Source: Pantoea sp. 1.19 (GTDB taxonomy: Bacteria; Pseudomonadota; Gammaproteobacteria; Enterobacterales; Enterobacteriaceae). From it: a DNA stretch of 64,000 nt. Both the position numbers and the translations under genes were made by a program. The notes below the pieces were generated by a model. The model did not search any database. It saw only the letters and a program-made list of their open reading frames with translations, and was not told the origin of the DNA. How positions within the stretch are numbered: the stretch's first letter is position 1; every line of letters begins with the position of its first letter. Shown in pieces: positions 29,873-37,497 of this stretch. Location: assembly GCF_001922585.1 (NCBI RefSeq), contig NZ_MRBS01000004.1:62001-126000 (forward strand), in the 5' to 3' direction.

Positions 29873-31382
29873 CCGATGGCTCTCCTTGCGGTTGTAAATC
29901 GGCTAATTGTTTACACAGAATGCGCCGCCGGGCGACGGCAATCGTTTTAAATAGTTTGGGCTGGTGCGTATACGGGGCGGTCGCCGCGTCGAATAGCTGG
30001 TAGCACAGTGTATTTAGTTGTTTATGTAATGCCGTCAGAGCGGGCTGCGGATGAGCAAAATCCAGGGTGGCTAATAATGGCGAAATGATCACATCACTCT
30101 GCCGATAATATTGCCGCTCAGTCTTATCCTGTACGGCCACACCTGCACCAATGATATCACTATTTTGGATGCCATTTTCAAAGACCGATAGCGCTTTGCG
30201 AAGCGCCGCACGATAATTTAATCCCGCCATCACAATTTCATTTAACACATCCAGATGGCGTTCCCACCCCTGGTTAAACACCATGATATCGTGGCGACGT
30301 TCGACTATCGCGGCCTGATTATTACGATAGCCGCCAAGACTCAGCTGTAAGCGCCTCCCCTTTCCTGTCCTTTTTGCCTGGGCAACAGTTAACGCAGGCT
30401 GTCGTCCTTCCCCCGCGTTATTCACCTGTTGCGCAATCAGCAAGCGCCCAATTTGCGTCCATGAGGGGGCAGGGGTGGTGAAAGCAGCGTAGCGTCTTTC
30501 AACCTTGCCTTTTTTGATCTGTGTGACATAAGGAGAGTGCGGATGTAACCAAAACCCGTCCAGGGTGTAGTTAAATTTTGCTTTCAAAAAGCTGTGGTAG
30601 CGTTGTTCGACTGCCATCCCGCAACCGGTACAGCATCCTCCAGCCTGGGGGGAAGAGAGTTCAATGTGAGCGGGCTGCCAAAATAACCCCCGCGCCAAAT
30701 CAATCGTGTGGGCATAGACGGTGTCATTAGGGTTGATGGGCCGTTGCCAGGTCAATGACTGCGCTGACTGGTTACGCCAGCCAGGGTAGTGCTGGTCAAG
30801 AGTGTCCTGCATTAACACGTTAGCCCACAGCGTGGTGCGCAGGCAGGCCTCCTGGACCAGGGTGGTAATTGGCGTGCCGCCGCGCAGGCCGCTTTTAAAG
30901 CCACCACCGAACCCTGGGGCGTTGCCAGCCTGATTAAATAAGGCAATAGCTGTACATCCACCGCATAACGCTTCCGCCTGGCCGGGCTGATTGACAAAAG
31001 CACAGCTGGTTGATCCGGTCAGCCCCACCATGAGCTTATCCATACTGGTGGTTTCTTTCGCGCTGACGCCGCGAACCTGCATAAACGGGGCATCGGTCGC
31101 ATTGAGATCAAAAGCGCCCTGCCAGTCAGCGATGCCTGCATCCCAGGTACTGGCATCCAGCGGGTGTTGAAACCGCTCGATCAGCTGCACCGTATCTTTG
31201 GGCGGCCAGATAACCTGCACCAGGCTAATCAGCAGCTGGCAGGCGGCCAGTTCCATATCATCACGAGGCAAACACAGCTGACGCGGTATTGATTCGCACA
31301 GTAATGCCCTTAAAGTAATGTGCCCTGCTTCTCCGCCAACGGACGGCTTTACAGGGATCCAGCTATCTCGCAAAAGATCCAT
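29856..31382 (-). CDS. cse1: Cascade large subunit Cse1 (Cas8e)
   Basis: Recognises the PAM and recruits Cas3. The ATG at 31382 lies eight bases after AAGGAG and gives MDLLRDSWIPV, matching E. coli Cse1; an in-frame GTG three codons upstream sits on the ribosome-binding site and is unlikely. The 508-residue protein keeps CAFVNQPGQAEALCGGCTA, APGFGGGFKSGLRGGTP and a zinc-type CCTGCGMA. The high similarity to E. coli supports an AAG-type PAM. A 39-residue ORF precedes it by 27 nt. Confidence 0.95.
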   Translation of the reverse strand: MDLLRDSWIPVKPSVGGEAGHITLRALLCESIPRQLCLPRDDMELAACQLLISLVQVIWPPKDTVQLIERFQHPLDASTWDAGIADWQGAFDLNATDAPFMQVRGVSAKETTSMDKLMVGLTGSTSCAFVNQPGQAEALCGGCTAIALFNQAGNAPGFGGGFKSGLRGGTPITTLVQEACLRTTLWANVLMQDTLDQHYPGWRNQSAQSLTWQRPINPNDTVYAHTIDLARGLFWQPAHIELSSPQAGGCCTGCGMAVEQRYHSFLKAKFNYTLDGFWLHPHSPYVTQIKKGKVERRYAAFTTPAPSWTQIGRLLIAQQVNNAGEGRQPALTVAQAKRTGKGRRLQLSLGGYRNNQAAIVERRHDIMVFNQGWERHLDVLNEIVMAGLNYRAALRKALSVFENGIQNSDIIGAGVAVQDKTERQYYRQSDVIISPLLATLDFAHPQPALTALHKQLNTLCYQLFDAATAPYTHQPKLFKTIAVARRRILCKQLADLQPQGEPSDEAIA

Positions 31383-31409
31383 CAGGTCCACTCCTTATCA
31401 GGGGAAAAA

Positions 31410-31529
31410 TTATCCCTTTAGTACCACGGCTAACGCCATGATTACGGCGATCAGCGCCAGCGCCGCAATCCCGGCGATGGAGATGGCTTTTATGTGATTC
31501 AATACCGACGTCATGGCTTCTTGCTTCAT
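31410..31529 (-). CDS. 39-residue putative membrane peptide, possible CreT-like product
   Basis: Unrecognised small ORF between cas3 and cse1, in the cse1 direction. It starts at an ATG seven bases after AGGAG (CAGGAGAGAGCCA) and ends 27 nt before the cse1 start, so it would be the first gene of the Cascade operon. Residues 13-37 are almost entirely hydrophobic (Ala, Ile, Leu, Val), flanked by an N-terminal MKQEAMTSVLNHIK and a C-terminal LKG: a single-span membrane peptide. Small hydrophobic peptides are often toxic when overproduced. Its promoter region contains the AAG-flanked site matched by the crRNA-like RNA. It could be a CRISPR-repressed toxin, a small accessory protein, or a chance ORF. 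Confidence 0.6.
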   Translation of the reverse strand: MKQEAMTSVLNHIKAISIAGIAALALIAVIMALAVVLKG

Positions 31530-31596
31530 TGGCTCTCTCCTGTCTCATTGATAGAGGGAGGACAGCTTAAATAAGAGCCAGCCTCAAAGTTTTTAC

Positions 31597-31620
31597 AAGT
31601 AGGTATACTTAATAGGTTCA
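31597..31620 (+). promoter_or_regulatory. PAM-flanked target site of the crRNA-like RNA upstream of cse1
   Basis: The plus strand reads AAG (31597-31599) and then TAGGTATACTTA. Against the guide at 31688-31699 (GAGGTCTACTTA) positions 2-5 and 7-12 match, and position 14 also matches; only 1, 6, 13 and those after 14 differ. Position 6 is flipped out and unread in Cascade R-loops, and AAG is the canonical E. coli I-E PAM. The site lies about 70 nt upstream of the 39-residue ORF and overlaps candidate minus-strand promoter elements (TTGAAC, TATACC, TTGTAA). Confidence 0.72.
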
Positions 31621-31624
31621 AATC

Positions 31625-31653
31625 TTCACTGAGGTTACCATTTCAGTTATACT
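31625..31653 (+). promoter_or_regulatory. Promoter of the crRNA-like RNA
   Basis: -35 TTCACT (31625-31630), a 17-bp spacer and -10 TATACT (31648-31653). The predicted start, 6-8 bases after the -10, falls at 31659-31661, exactly the first bases of the repeat-like sequence. It points away from the cse1 operon, opposite to the cas genes. Confidence 0.65.
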
Positions 31654-31658
31654 CCATA

Positions 31659-31737
31659 TCGTTCCCCGCTCTACCGGGGATAAACCAGAGGTCTACTTAC
31701 TCAAGGTAACGTTCCCAAAATGCTTTGGGATTAAGTG
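31659..31737 (+). ncRNA. crRNA-like regulatory RNA (CreR/CreA-like mini-CRISPR)
   Basis: Repeat-like 1 (31659-31687) matches the array repeat at 23 of 29 positions, including GTTCCCCGC and CGGGGATAAACC, so it keeps the Cas6e hairpin and the 5' handle. A 21-nt guide follows (31688-31708). Repeat-like 2 (31709-31737) keeps GTTCCC and GGGAT at the correct spacing; its middle has changed, yet it forms the same 7-bp stem and 4-nt loop (TCCCAAA-ATGC-TTTGGGA) through three compensated pairs. It overlaps the cas3 stop on the other strand. A guide 11 nt shorter than normal would give a shorter Cascade. Binding without cleavage at the cse1 promoter is inferred from partial pairing, as described for CreA and CreR RNAs. 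Confidence 0.78.
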
Positions 31738-34352
31738 GGAATGAAAATCATTCCCATCTCTCTCGAGTAAAGCAGATTATGTCGATCCTCAGTGGCTCGC
31801 CAAACGCCCTCTTGCCATCTCCCTTCCACCCAGACTTCTCCCCGATCGTTCCGGGTTAATCCGTATCGCCGCTCCCAGCTATGGGGCACATTAACGCGAT
31901 TTAGCGCCAACGCTTCAGGCAGGGAATAAGCGTCCAGCGGCTCCAGGGATTGTCCATTCAGCAGCATCTTCCCATGCCCCGTTACGGCATAAGGTATCAA
32001 TGGCAGGCTCATTTCGCCGTCGCGTGTCACCGCCCGCACATTTGCATCATCGTCACTGTGGGCGCAGCCCTGCTGAGCTTCATTGAGCATCAGCCTGGCG
32101 TGAGATCGACGCAGCAATTCCTGCTCTTGATACTTCTCCATTCCCCGGCTTACCCAGGAGGGTTCGGTCTCGCTTTTCTTATTGTCATACACACAATCGA
32201 TCCATTGACGGTAAGCGGCGGGAAACTGAAGCGGTGCATCCCCCTGACGTTCTATCAACTGCTGCGTTCGCCACATCACCCGCGTATGAGTGTAAATAAA
32301 ATTGCTGTTGCCATAGTCCTCACTGACCGGTAACACCACCGTCAGGATGGGTTGTTGAAAATCTTTCGGACGCATTTCCCGTACATGACGATGCAGCCTT
32401 CCGGCACGCTGAAACAACAAATCAGCGGGACAATGCTGAGTAATCAGCCAGTCAAAATCGAGATCCAATGACTGCTCAACGACCTGAGTGGCAATCAGAA
32501 TACGCCCCGGGTGTCGGTCACCCTCGGGACCAAATGCCTGCAGAATCCGCTGTTCAATATCCGCGCGATCAAGGGCGGTAAACCGCGAATGAAACAGCAT
32601 CACATGTGCGCTGGTTCGACAGGACAACCGCTGATAAATCTGCTGTGCAACGTCAACCAGATTACACACCAGGCAAACCTGCGCCCCGGCTTCGGCGGCA
32701 TCGACCATGTCAGCCAGTAACGCCTCATCTGGCTGCATATCAGTCAGATAGCGCGCTTCCAGTTGCAAGAAGCTGTCCGGCGGCTGCTGCGCAGGCGTTT
32801 CACTCAGATCAAAATAGTGCCGCTGGTGCTGATGTTGCCAGGTCACTAACGGATATTCAGAGCGGGATGAGGAGGCGCCGTCGGTCGTACCATAGGTGGC
32901 TAACAACCGACTTTTCAGCACTGCGGGCAAGGTGGCAGAAAGAAGTAGCGCACTTTGTCCAGCCTCATACTGCTTACGCAATACCTCCTCCAGTAACCCG
33001 TGCATATAACTGTCATAGGCGTGGATTTCATCCACCAGCAATACGCTGCGGGCAATTCCCAATCCCCGAATAAAGCGGTGTTTAACCGGCAGTACCGAAA
33101 TTAATACCTGATCAATGGTGCACACGCCTATCTGCCCGAGGAAAGCGCGCTTGTTACTGCGGCTCAACCATTCGCAACACTGCGCCCAGGCCTCTTCGCC
33201 CTGAAGGTTCTCGCCGCGTAGTTTTACAGCCGAAAAAGCGTGATTAAATCGTGAGTGACCATGTGCCAGTATCAGGTTTGGCTGTTCAAAAATCGTGGTT
33301 GCGAGACGATCGAGCCGGGCAAACATCGCATTGGCCGTAGCCTGCGTCGGTAGTGCAAAAATAATACTGTCAGCCTGGCCCGCCGCCAGTAAACGCCAGG
33401 CATAAGCCAGCGCCGTTTCCGTTTTTCCCGAACCGGTGGGGGCTTCAATAAGGGTTAGCCCGGGAAGCGTGGGCAACGCAGAGACCAGCGTTTGTAATTG
33501 CCGCGGTTGTTGATGGGATTTTAACAGGGCAGTAACGCCGCGCCATGGTTGTACAGCACTGAGCAGGCCGCTGCGCGTCAGCACCCGTTGTGCATCGTGG
33601 TTATAACGTCGTAAAAAATAGTCTGATAGCGGTTCAGGTGAGGAGTGATACTGAAAAGTATCTTCAGTACACCAAGAGCCTAACCAGTCTGCAACGGAGC
33701 AAAAACCGGCCAGCAGCGGGGAGCAAGCGGGCGGATCATCCTGTAAGGAGAGTCCCGCCGGATGCAGAAATAATTCTTCCAGCGCGTGTAACCATGCCAG
33801 ACGCGCCCGCCGATCCCGATCGCCACGGGATTTCAGGAATGAAGGCAAGGCCAAACTCAGCTCATCAAGTTCCTCACTTTGTGCGACATAGCCATGATGC
33901 CCCGCCACTGCCGCCATCCACGGCAGCCAGTCCTGCTTCGGGTGATTATGCTGTATAGCCCAAAGCAGGGATCCATCCTCATCGCTGTCGGCGCAATCAA
34001 AATCATGATATAGCCAATACAACCCACCATGGCCGTGATTCCACGACGGCGTTTTGAGCGCAGCATCGCGGGAAGCCTCATCCGGATTTAATCTGCACCA
34101 AGCCTGCCAGGCTTTAGCCTGAAAGCGAATATCCCACTTACCCAAATCATGTAGCGCGACAAAGAAGAGCACCCACGCGCGAGCACGTTCGCGGGAAACA
34201 TTCTGGTTAAGCATTTTCTGCAGATGGGGATCATTATCCCACCAACGCGCGGCTACAGCAGTGACATCCAGACAGTGATATGGCAACAAATGATAGCGAA
34301 TTTCATTATCTAAAAATGAGGCCTTTCCCCAATAGCGATAGAAAACGTCCAT
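31731..34352 (-). CDS. cas3: CRISPR-associated helicase-nuclease Cas3
   Basis: Recruited by Cascade to unwind and degrade target DNA. The 873-residue protein has an N-terminal HD nuclease with H68-D69 (ALHDLGKWD) and AGHHGYVA, then a superfamily 2 helicase with Walker A APTGSGKTE at about 304-312, the DEIHAYD box, a LLSATLP motif III and the C-terminal QRAGRLHRH. All catalytic motifs are intact. It is separated from cse1 by 348 bp and presumably has its own promoter in the AT-rich region to the right. Its last codons and stop overlap the second degenerate repeat, and a perfect 8-bp hairpin (GGGAATGA-AAA-TCATTCCC, 31737-31755) lies within its final codons. Confidence 0.96.
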   Translation of the reverse strand: MDVFYRYWGKASFLDNEIRYHLLPYHCLDVTAVAARWWDNDPHLQKMLNQNVSRERARAWVLFFVALHDLGKWDIRFQAKAWQAWCRLNPDEASRDAALKTPSWNHGHGGLYWLYHDFDCADSDEDGSLLWAIQHNHPKQDWLPWMAAVAGHHGYVAQSEELDELSLALPSFLKSRGDRDRRARLAWLHALEELFLHPAGLSLQDDPPACSPLLAGFCSVADWLGSWCTEDTFQYHSSPEPLSDYFLRRYNHDAQRVLTRSGLLSAVQPWRGVTALLKSHQQPRQLQTLVSALPTLPGLTLIEAPTGSGKTETALAYAWRLLAAGQADSIIFALPTQATANAMFARLDRLATTIFEQPNLILAHGHSRFNHAFSAVKLRGENLQGEEAWAQCCEWLSRSNKRAFLGQIGVCTIDQVLISVLPVKHRFIRGLGIARSVLLVDEIHAYDSYMHGLLEEVLRKQYEAGQSALLLSATLPAVLKSRLLATYGTTDGASSSRSEYPLVTWQHQHQRHYFDLSETPAQQPPDSFLQLEARYLTDMQPDEALLADMVDAAEAGAQVCLVCNLVDVAQQIYQRLSCRTSAHVMLFHSRFTALDRADIEQRILQAFGPEGDRHPGRILIATQVVEQSLDLDFDWLITQHCPADLLFQRAGRLHRHVREMRPKDFQQPILTVVLPVSEDYGNSNFIYTHTRVMWRTQQLIERQGDAPLQFPAAYRQWIDCVYDNKKSETEPSWVSRGMEKYQEQELLRRSHARLMLNEAQQGCAHSDDDANVRAVTRDGEMSLPLIPYAVTGHGKMLLNGQSLEPLDAYSLPEALALNRVNVPHSWERRYGLTRNDRGEVWVEGRWQEGVWRATEDRHNLLYSREMGMIFIPT

Positions 34353-34932
34353 CCGGCACCCTAATAATTTAACTGTCAGAAGGCTAGTCAGCCTACGCTG
34401 CCACTGACTCCATCATTAAAAAATCACAATATTGATAACATAGCCTCTAACATAGATCGCAAAAAATATCTCTAAGGCCAAAACTGGTTGCTATAAATTA
34501 CAAAAAGCATGAAAAAATATCAAATTAAATTTTAGCCACTACACCAGGAATAAGGAAGCGTATACGCTGAAGGATTACGCCTATTCCCTATCCTAAATCC
34601 ATTTTTATTCATTCATATTTCCTCTGTTTTTTATGTGAGTTTCAATCTGAACTGATGTGGAAAATTCCTCTTGGAAAGATGCTGTTAGCGCCTGCCATCG
34701 CATCGTAATACCTTATCCGCCGGACTGCCGCCCTGTGCTGCCTCTGTTATACGGCCCCATATATATTCTGACCGCCGGTTGAGCTAACGCCGCGCGGCCG
34801 GCCGCAGAGGTTGGGGGGAGCGTCCGCTACGGGGGGCGGGTAAGGGGAAACTGGCCGGCGGGGTACGCGAAATTAACGGGCGTAGCCCTCAGAAGAATGC
34901 CGCCCGCCGCCGGCCGTGCCCCTGCGGTAGGA
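34353..34932. other. Gene-free region upstream of cas3
   Basis: 580 bp without a recognisable gene. Positions 34353-34680 are very AT-rich, typical of an H-NS-silenced cas promoter, and must hold the leftward cas3 promoter. Beyond lies copy B of the flanking direct repeat (34771-34823) and a GC-rich stretch with GGCCGG-type inverted repeats before the M20 peptidase stop. Confidence 0.6.
34771..34823 (+). repeat. Direct repeat copy B flanking the CRISPR-Cas locus
   Basis: Aligns with 22659-22714 in the same orientation: ACCGCCGGTT, GCTA, CGCCGCGCG, CCGG, CGCAGA, GTTGGGGGG and GAGCG are shared, with single-base differences between blocks and a 2-nt gap. It lies about 420 bp upstream of cas3. 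Confidence 0.7.
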
Positions 34933-36078
34933 TTACGCTAAAAACGCTTCGGCGATCTGCTGATTAATGTTTATCATGCGATAAAAATCGGCGATCTTCA
35001 CACACTCATTCGGCTGATGGGCATGCTGCGTGTCTCCCGGCCCCACAATCAGGATTGGAAACGTGCGCTTAACGCGTTCAAATTGCGATCCGTCGGTGTA
35101 GCCGGTAAGCCCAAACACAGAAGCCGGCTTGCCCGTGACCTCCGCCACCACGCGCTGCGCGAGCTGCGAGAACGGATCGTCAACCGCGGTTTTCATGGAC
35201 GGGAGATCGTTAATGAATTCAATATCGGCGCGGAAATTCGGCACCGTCGCCGCGAGGCCGTCCAGCATGTCCCTGAACTGGCGTTTTAAGCCTGCGTGGT
35301 CTTGCTGCTTAATGGTCCGGATATCCAGCTCAACCGTGCACTTGTCGGGTACCACGTTGGTGCCGTTGCCGCCGCGAATGACGTCGATGCTGGCGGTAGA
35401 GTGCCCCACCCACTCATCGGTCGCGCTGGCCAGATCGAAGGTCGCCTTGAACGCCTGCAGCACCAGCAGCATATGCTCGATCGCATTCACGCCCTGCTCA
35501 GGCATGGAGCCGTGAGCGGTTTTTCCCCAGGTGGTGATCCGCGGCCAGAGCGCGCCCTTGTGCGCGATGCCAACGCGCAGGTTGGTCGGCTCACCAATGA
35601 TCAGCGCATCCAGATCGTCGGCATAGCCTTGATCGACCAGTTGGCCGGCGCCGATGGCGCTGGTTTCCTCGCCAACCGTCGCCAGCAGTTTAACCGTGCC
35701 TTTAAAGAGCGAACCGGCCTGTTTTAAGCGAATCATTGCCGCCACGGCGGCGACCAGTCCGGATTTCATGTCGCAGCTGCCGCGCCCATAGAGCAGCCCG
35801 TCTTTGACCACCGCGGCAAAGGGATCATCGTGCCAGGCCATCTCACCGACCGGCACCACGTCCATATGGCCAGAGAAACCTAATACCGGCCCGGCCGCCT
35901 GCCCCGCCAGCGTGGCAATCAGCTGGTGTCGCCCTGCGCTGTATTCAACCTGTTGGCAGGGGATCGCATACTGGGCGAACACCGCCTGCAACGCGTCGGC
36001 CACGCGTTTTTCATCGCCCAGTACGCTGTCAATTTTCACCACGTCCTGCAATAACCGTAATGCCTGTTGATCGTCCAT
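34933..36078 (-). CDS. M20 family metallopeptidase (ArgE/DapE-like deacylase)
   Basis: 381-residue dizinc hydrolase of the ArgE/DapE/ACY1/CPG2 family. Metal and catalytic motifs are all present: GHMDVVPVG, GRGSCDMKSG, the general base in GEETSAIGA, IGEPTN and the C-terminal HAHQPNE. It is distinct from housekeeping argE and dapE by position and context, and the acylated substrate cannot be inferred. It stands alone between the CRISPR block and hdeA and may belong to the same accessory insertion. Confidence 0.88.
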   Translation of the reverse strand: MDDQQALRLLQDVVKIDSVLGDEKRVADALQAVFAQYAIPCQQVEYSAGRHQLIATLAGQAAGPVLGFSGHMDVVPVGEMAWHDDPFAAVVKDGLLYGRGSCDMKSGLVAAVAAMIRLKQAGSLFKGTVKLLATVGEETSAIGAGQLVDQGYADDLDALIIGEPTNLRVGIAHKGALWPRITTWGKTAHGSMPEQGVNAIEHMLLVLQAFKATFDLASATDEWVGHSTASIDVIRGGNGTNVVPDKCTVELDIRTIKQQDHAGLKRQFRDMLDGLAATVPNFRADIEFINDLPSMKTAVDDPFSQLAQRVVAEVTGKPASVFGLTGYTDGSQFERVKRTFPILIVGPGDTQHAHQPNECVKIADFYRMININQQIAEAFLA

Positions 36079-36451
36079 TCGTCATCTCTCCTGTGAACGC
36101 CATCCGGAATACCCGTCCGCCATCGCCGCACCGGCTACCATGATCCGGCACCGGGCGTCGGCAGGTCTCCGATCGTACTCCCCGCCGACAACGCTCACCA
36201 GGCAGGGAGAGCGGTACGCGCGCTCGCCGCCGCACACGCGACTCATCGTCGGTCCCGCCGCCAAATAGCCCGCGCTGGGACGCCGGTATAAAGAAATAAC
36301 TTATCAACGAAATCCGACTTTCCCAGGTGATTAATTTGCGCAAAACAACATTTACAACTATACATATCGTGCAAGGTCAATAAGGCCTTATTTTGAATAT
36401 TCTCTGAGTATCATTCTGTTTACCTCCACTCATCTAATGAGAGACGTCAAA
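36079..36451. other. Intergenic region between the M20 gene and hdeA
   Basis: 373 bp between divergent genes. The left half is GC-rich with nothing recognisable. The right half (36290-36450) is AT-rich and should hold the hdeA promoter, with a perfect 14-nt palindrome AATAAGGCCTTATT at 36379-36392 that could be an operator. No gene is visible. Confidence 0.55.
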
Positions 36452-36766
36452 ATGAAAAAAATTGCGATGATGATTGTTACCGCTTCACTGCTGGCCCCGG
36501 TCGCCAGCTTCGCCAAAGATGCGCCGAAACCGGTCAATAGCTGGACCTGTGAAGATTTCCTCGCGCTGGATGAGAGCTATCAGCCGACGGCGGTCGGATT
36601 TGCTGAAGCGCTTAATAGCAAAGGCAAAGCGGAAGAAGCGGTGATGGACGTTGACGGTATCGCTAAAGTCACTCCGCTGGTCACTGAGGTGTGCGAGAAA
36701 AATAAAACCGCCAGCTTTAAAGATAAAGTGAAAGACGAGTGGCACAAAATTAAAAAAGAGATGTAA
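36452..36766 (+). CDS. hdeA: Periplasmic acid-stress chaperone HdeA
   Basis: Small periplasmic chaperone that unfolds at low pH and prevents aggregation. The 104-residue precursor has a Sec signal peptide ending near ASFA-KDAPKPV. The core VNSWTCEDFLALDESYQPTA (one cysteine) and the second cysteine in VTEVCEKNK form the conserved disulfide. It ends with the lysine-rich KDKVKDEWHKIKKEM typical of HdeA. The ATG at 36452 is chosen because it begins the signal peptide. No hdeB or gad genes are adjacent, unlike the E. coli acid fitness island. Confidence 0.93.
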   Translation: MKKIAMMIVTASLLAPVASFAKDAPKPVNSWTCEDFLALDESYQPTAVGFAEALNSKGKAEEAVMDVDGIAKVTPLVTEVCEKNKTASFKDKVKDEWHKIKKEM

Positions 36767-36777
36767 TACTCTCCCTG

Positions 36778-36811
36778 CGCTATCCTGCGGCGCCCTCGCC
36801 GCAGGATAGCG
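36778..36811 (+). terminator. Strong hairpin after hdeA
   Basis: Perfect 15-bp stem (CGCTATCCTGCGGCG with its complement) and a 4-nt loop, 12 nt after the hdeA stop. No T tract follows, so it may stabilise the mRNA end or stop transcription with help. Confidence 0.6.
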
Positions 36812-37177
36812 AGCATCCCTGTCAGGATCCGATTCCTCCCCTCTGCGGCGCTGACGCCCTACGGCTACCGGCGCCACCTGTCCGCTCATTCGCGCCATTA
36901 ACAGGCTGATCACGCGGGTTGCTACCGTAACAACGCCACAGACACATCGACACCGTCGGCCTTTACCGCAGCCCAATCAGGGCGTTCCTCCCTTCCGTCG
37001 GACACACGGCTTTGGCACAAACCCACAACAGCGAGCAGGCCGTACCGCGCGTATAGCGGCTCGGGCGGCGGGCAACCGCATCGCCCGCAATGCCGGCCAG
37101 CCTGTGAGCGGCAACAGGATAATGACGGATGGTCGCCGGCCCGGCCGAATACGTGGTTCTCTTCCCCGTTGATTATC

Positions 37178-37212
37178 GGTTAAGGTTGGTTAGTTTACTT
37201 AAGTAACTAACC
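37178..37212 (+). promoter_or_regulatory. Putative PhoP box and palindrome upstream of the mgtA leader
   Basis: GGTTA repeats at 37178-37182 and 37188-37192, an imperfect form of the tandem PhoP hexamer. The second overlaps a near-perfect palindrome GGTTAGTT...AACTAACC (37188-37212) around ACTTAAGT. The position, about 400 bp before mgtA, fits the long leader known for this gene; PhoP control is inferred from the gene family. Confidence 0.5.
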
Positions 37213-37275
37213 GCGCTACAGTGCGCGCAATTCAGAAAACGGAGACCCTCCTTGGACAGTTATCGATTGTAACAA

Positions 37276-37306
37276 GGCAGGCCATATGCCTGCCGCCCTG
37301 GCAGGC
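37276..37306 (+). promoter_or_regulatory. Mutually exclusive hairpins in the mgtA leader
   Basis: Three 7-nt segments: GGCAGGC (37276-37282), GCCTGCC (37288-37294) and GGCAGGC (37300-37306). The middle one can pair perfectly with either neighbour, each time with a 5-nt loop, so two exclusive structures are possible. An ATG in the first loop opens a 9-codon ORF (37286-37315). This is the layout of an attenuator or riboswitch in a magnesium-transporter leader. Confidence 0.55.
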
Positions 37307-37354
37307 AGTGCGTAATCCTCACTGCCCCGACCCCCAATGCAGATGAGGTGTTGT

Positions 37355-37399
37355 ATGACGTTTTCCCACTCCCTGTTCCCTCCGGGCCTGACCCGCTGA
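37355..37399 (+). CDS. MgtL-like leader peptide
   Basis: 14-codon ORF MTFSHSLFPPGLTR with GAGG six bases before its ATG, 219 bp upstream of mgtA. It carries a Pro-Pro pair, the kind of proline-rich stretch that lets the Salmonella mgtA leader peptide MgtL sense proline and magnesium. It is not similar in sequence to MgtL; the role is inferred from position, length and proline content. A strong hairpin follows 12 nt after its stop. Confidence 0.5.
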   Translation: MTFSHSLFPPGLTR

Positions 37400-37411
37400 T
37401 TTTGACTGTGC

Positions 37412-37442
37412 GCACAGGCGCGCGGTCTTTGCGCGCCTGTGC
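37412..37442 (+). terminator. GC-rich hairpin after the leader ORF
   Basis: Perfect 12-bp stem GCACAGGCGCGC/GCGCGCCTGTGC with a 7-nt loop, shortly after the MgtL-like ORF. No T run follows directly. It may act in attenuation of mgtA. Confidence 0.5.
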
Positions 37443-37497
37443 CTGCCGCAGGCTGTTTCCCGCTATTGCTATCGCTTTTTGCGGTTAAGGAGTCCCC

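Noticed and set aside
31363-31548. 61-codon minus-strand ORF overlapping the cse1 start
   Set aside because: It is in another frame than the 39-residue ORF, lacks a ribosome-binding site and shows no hydrophobic or domain pattern.
31631-31647. GAGGTTACCATTTCA as an alternative guide target
   Set aside because: It matches only the first five guide positions without a gap, and the preceding ACT is not a usable PAM; the site at 31597 is far better.
31737-31755. 8-bp hairpin GGGAATGA-AAA-TCATTCCC as terminator of the crRNA-like RNA
   Set aside because: No T tract follows on the plus strand (ATCTCTCTCG) and it lies in cas3 codons; it may mark the RNA end but cannot be called a terminator.
36485-36976. 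163-codon minus-strand ORF opposite hdeA
   Set aside because: Shadow of hdeA and its hairpin; no initiation signal and no homology.
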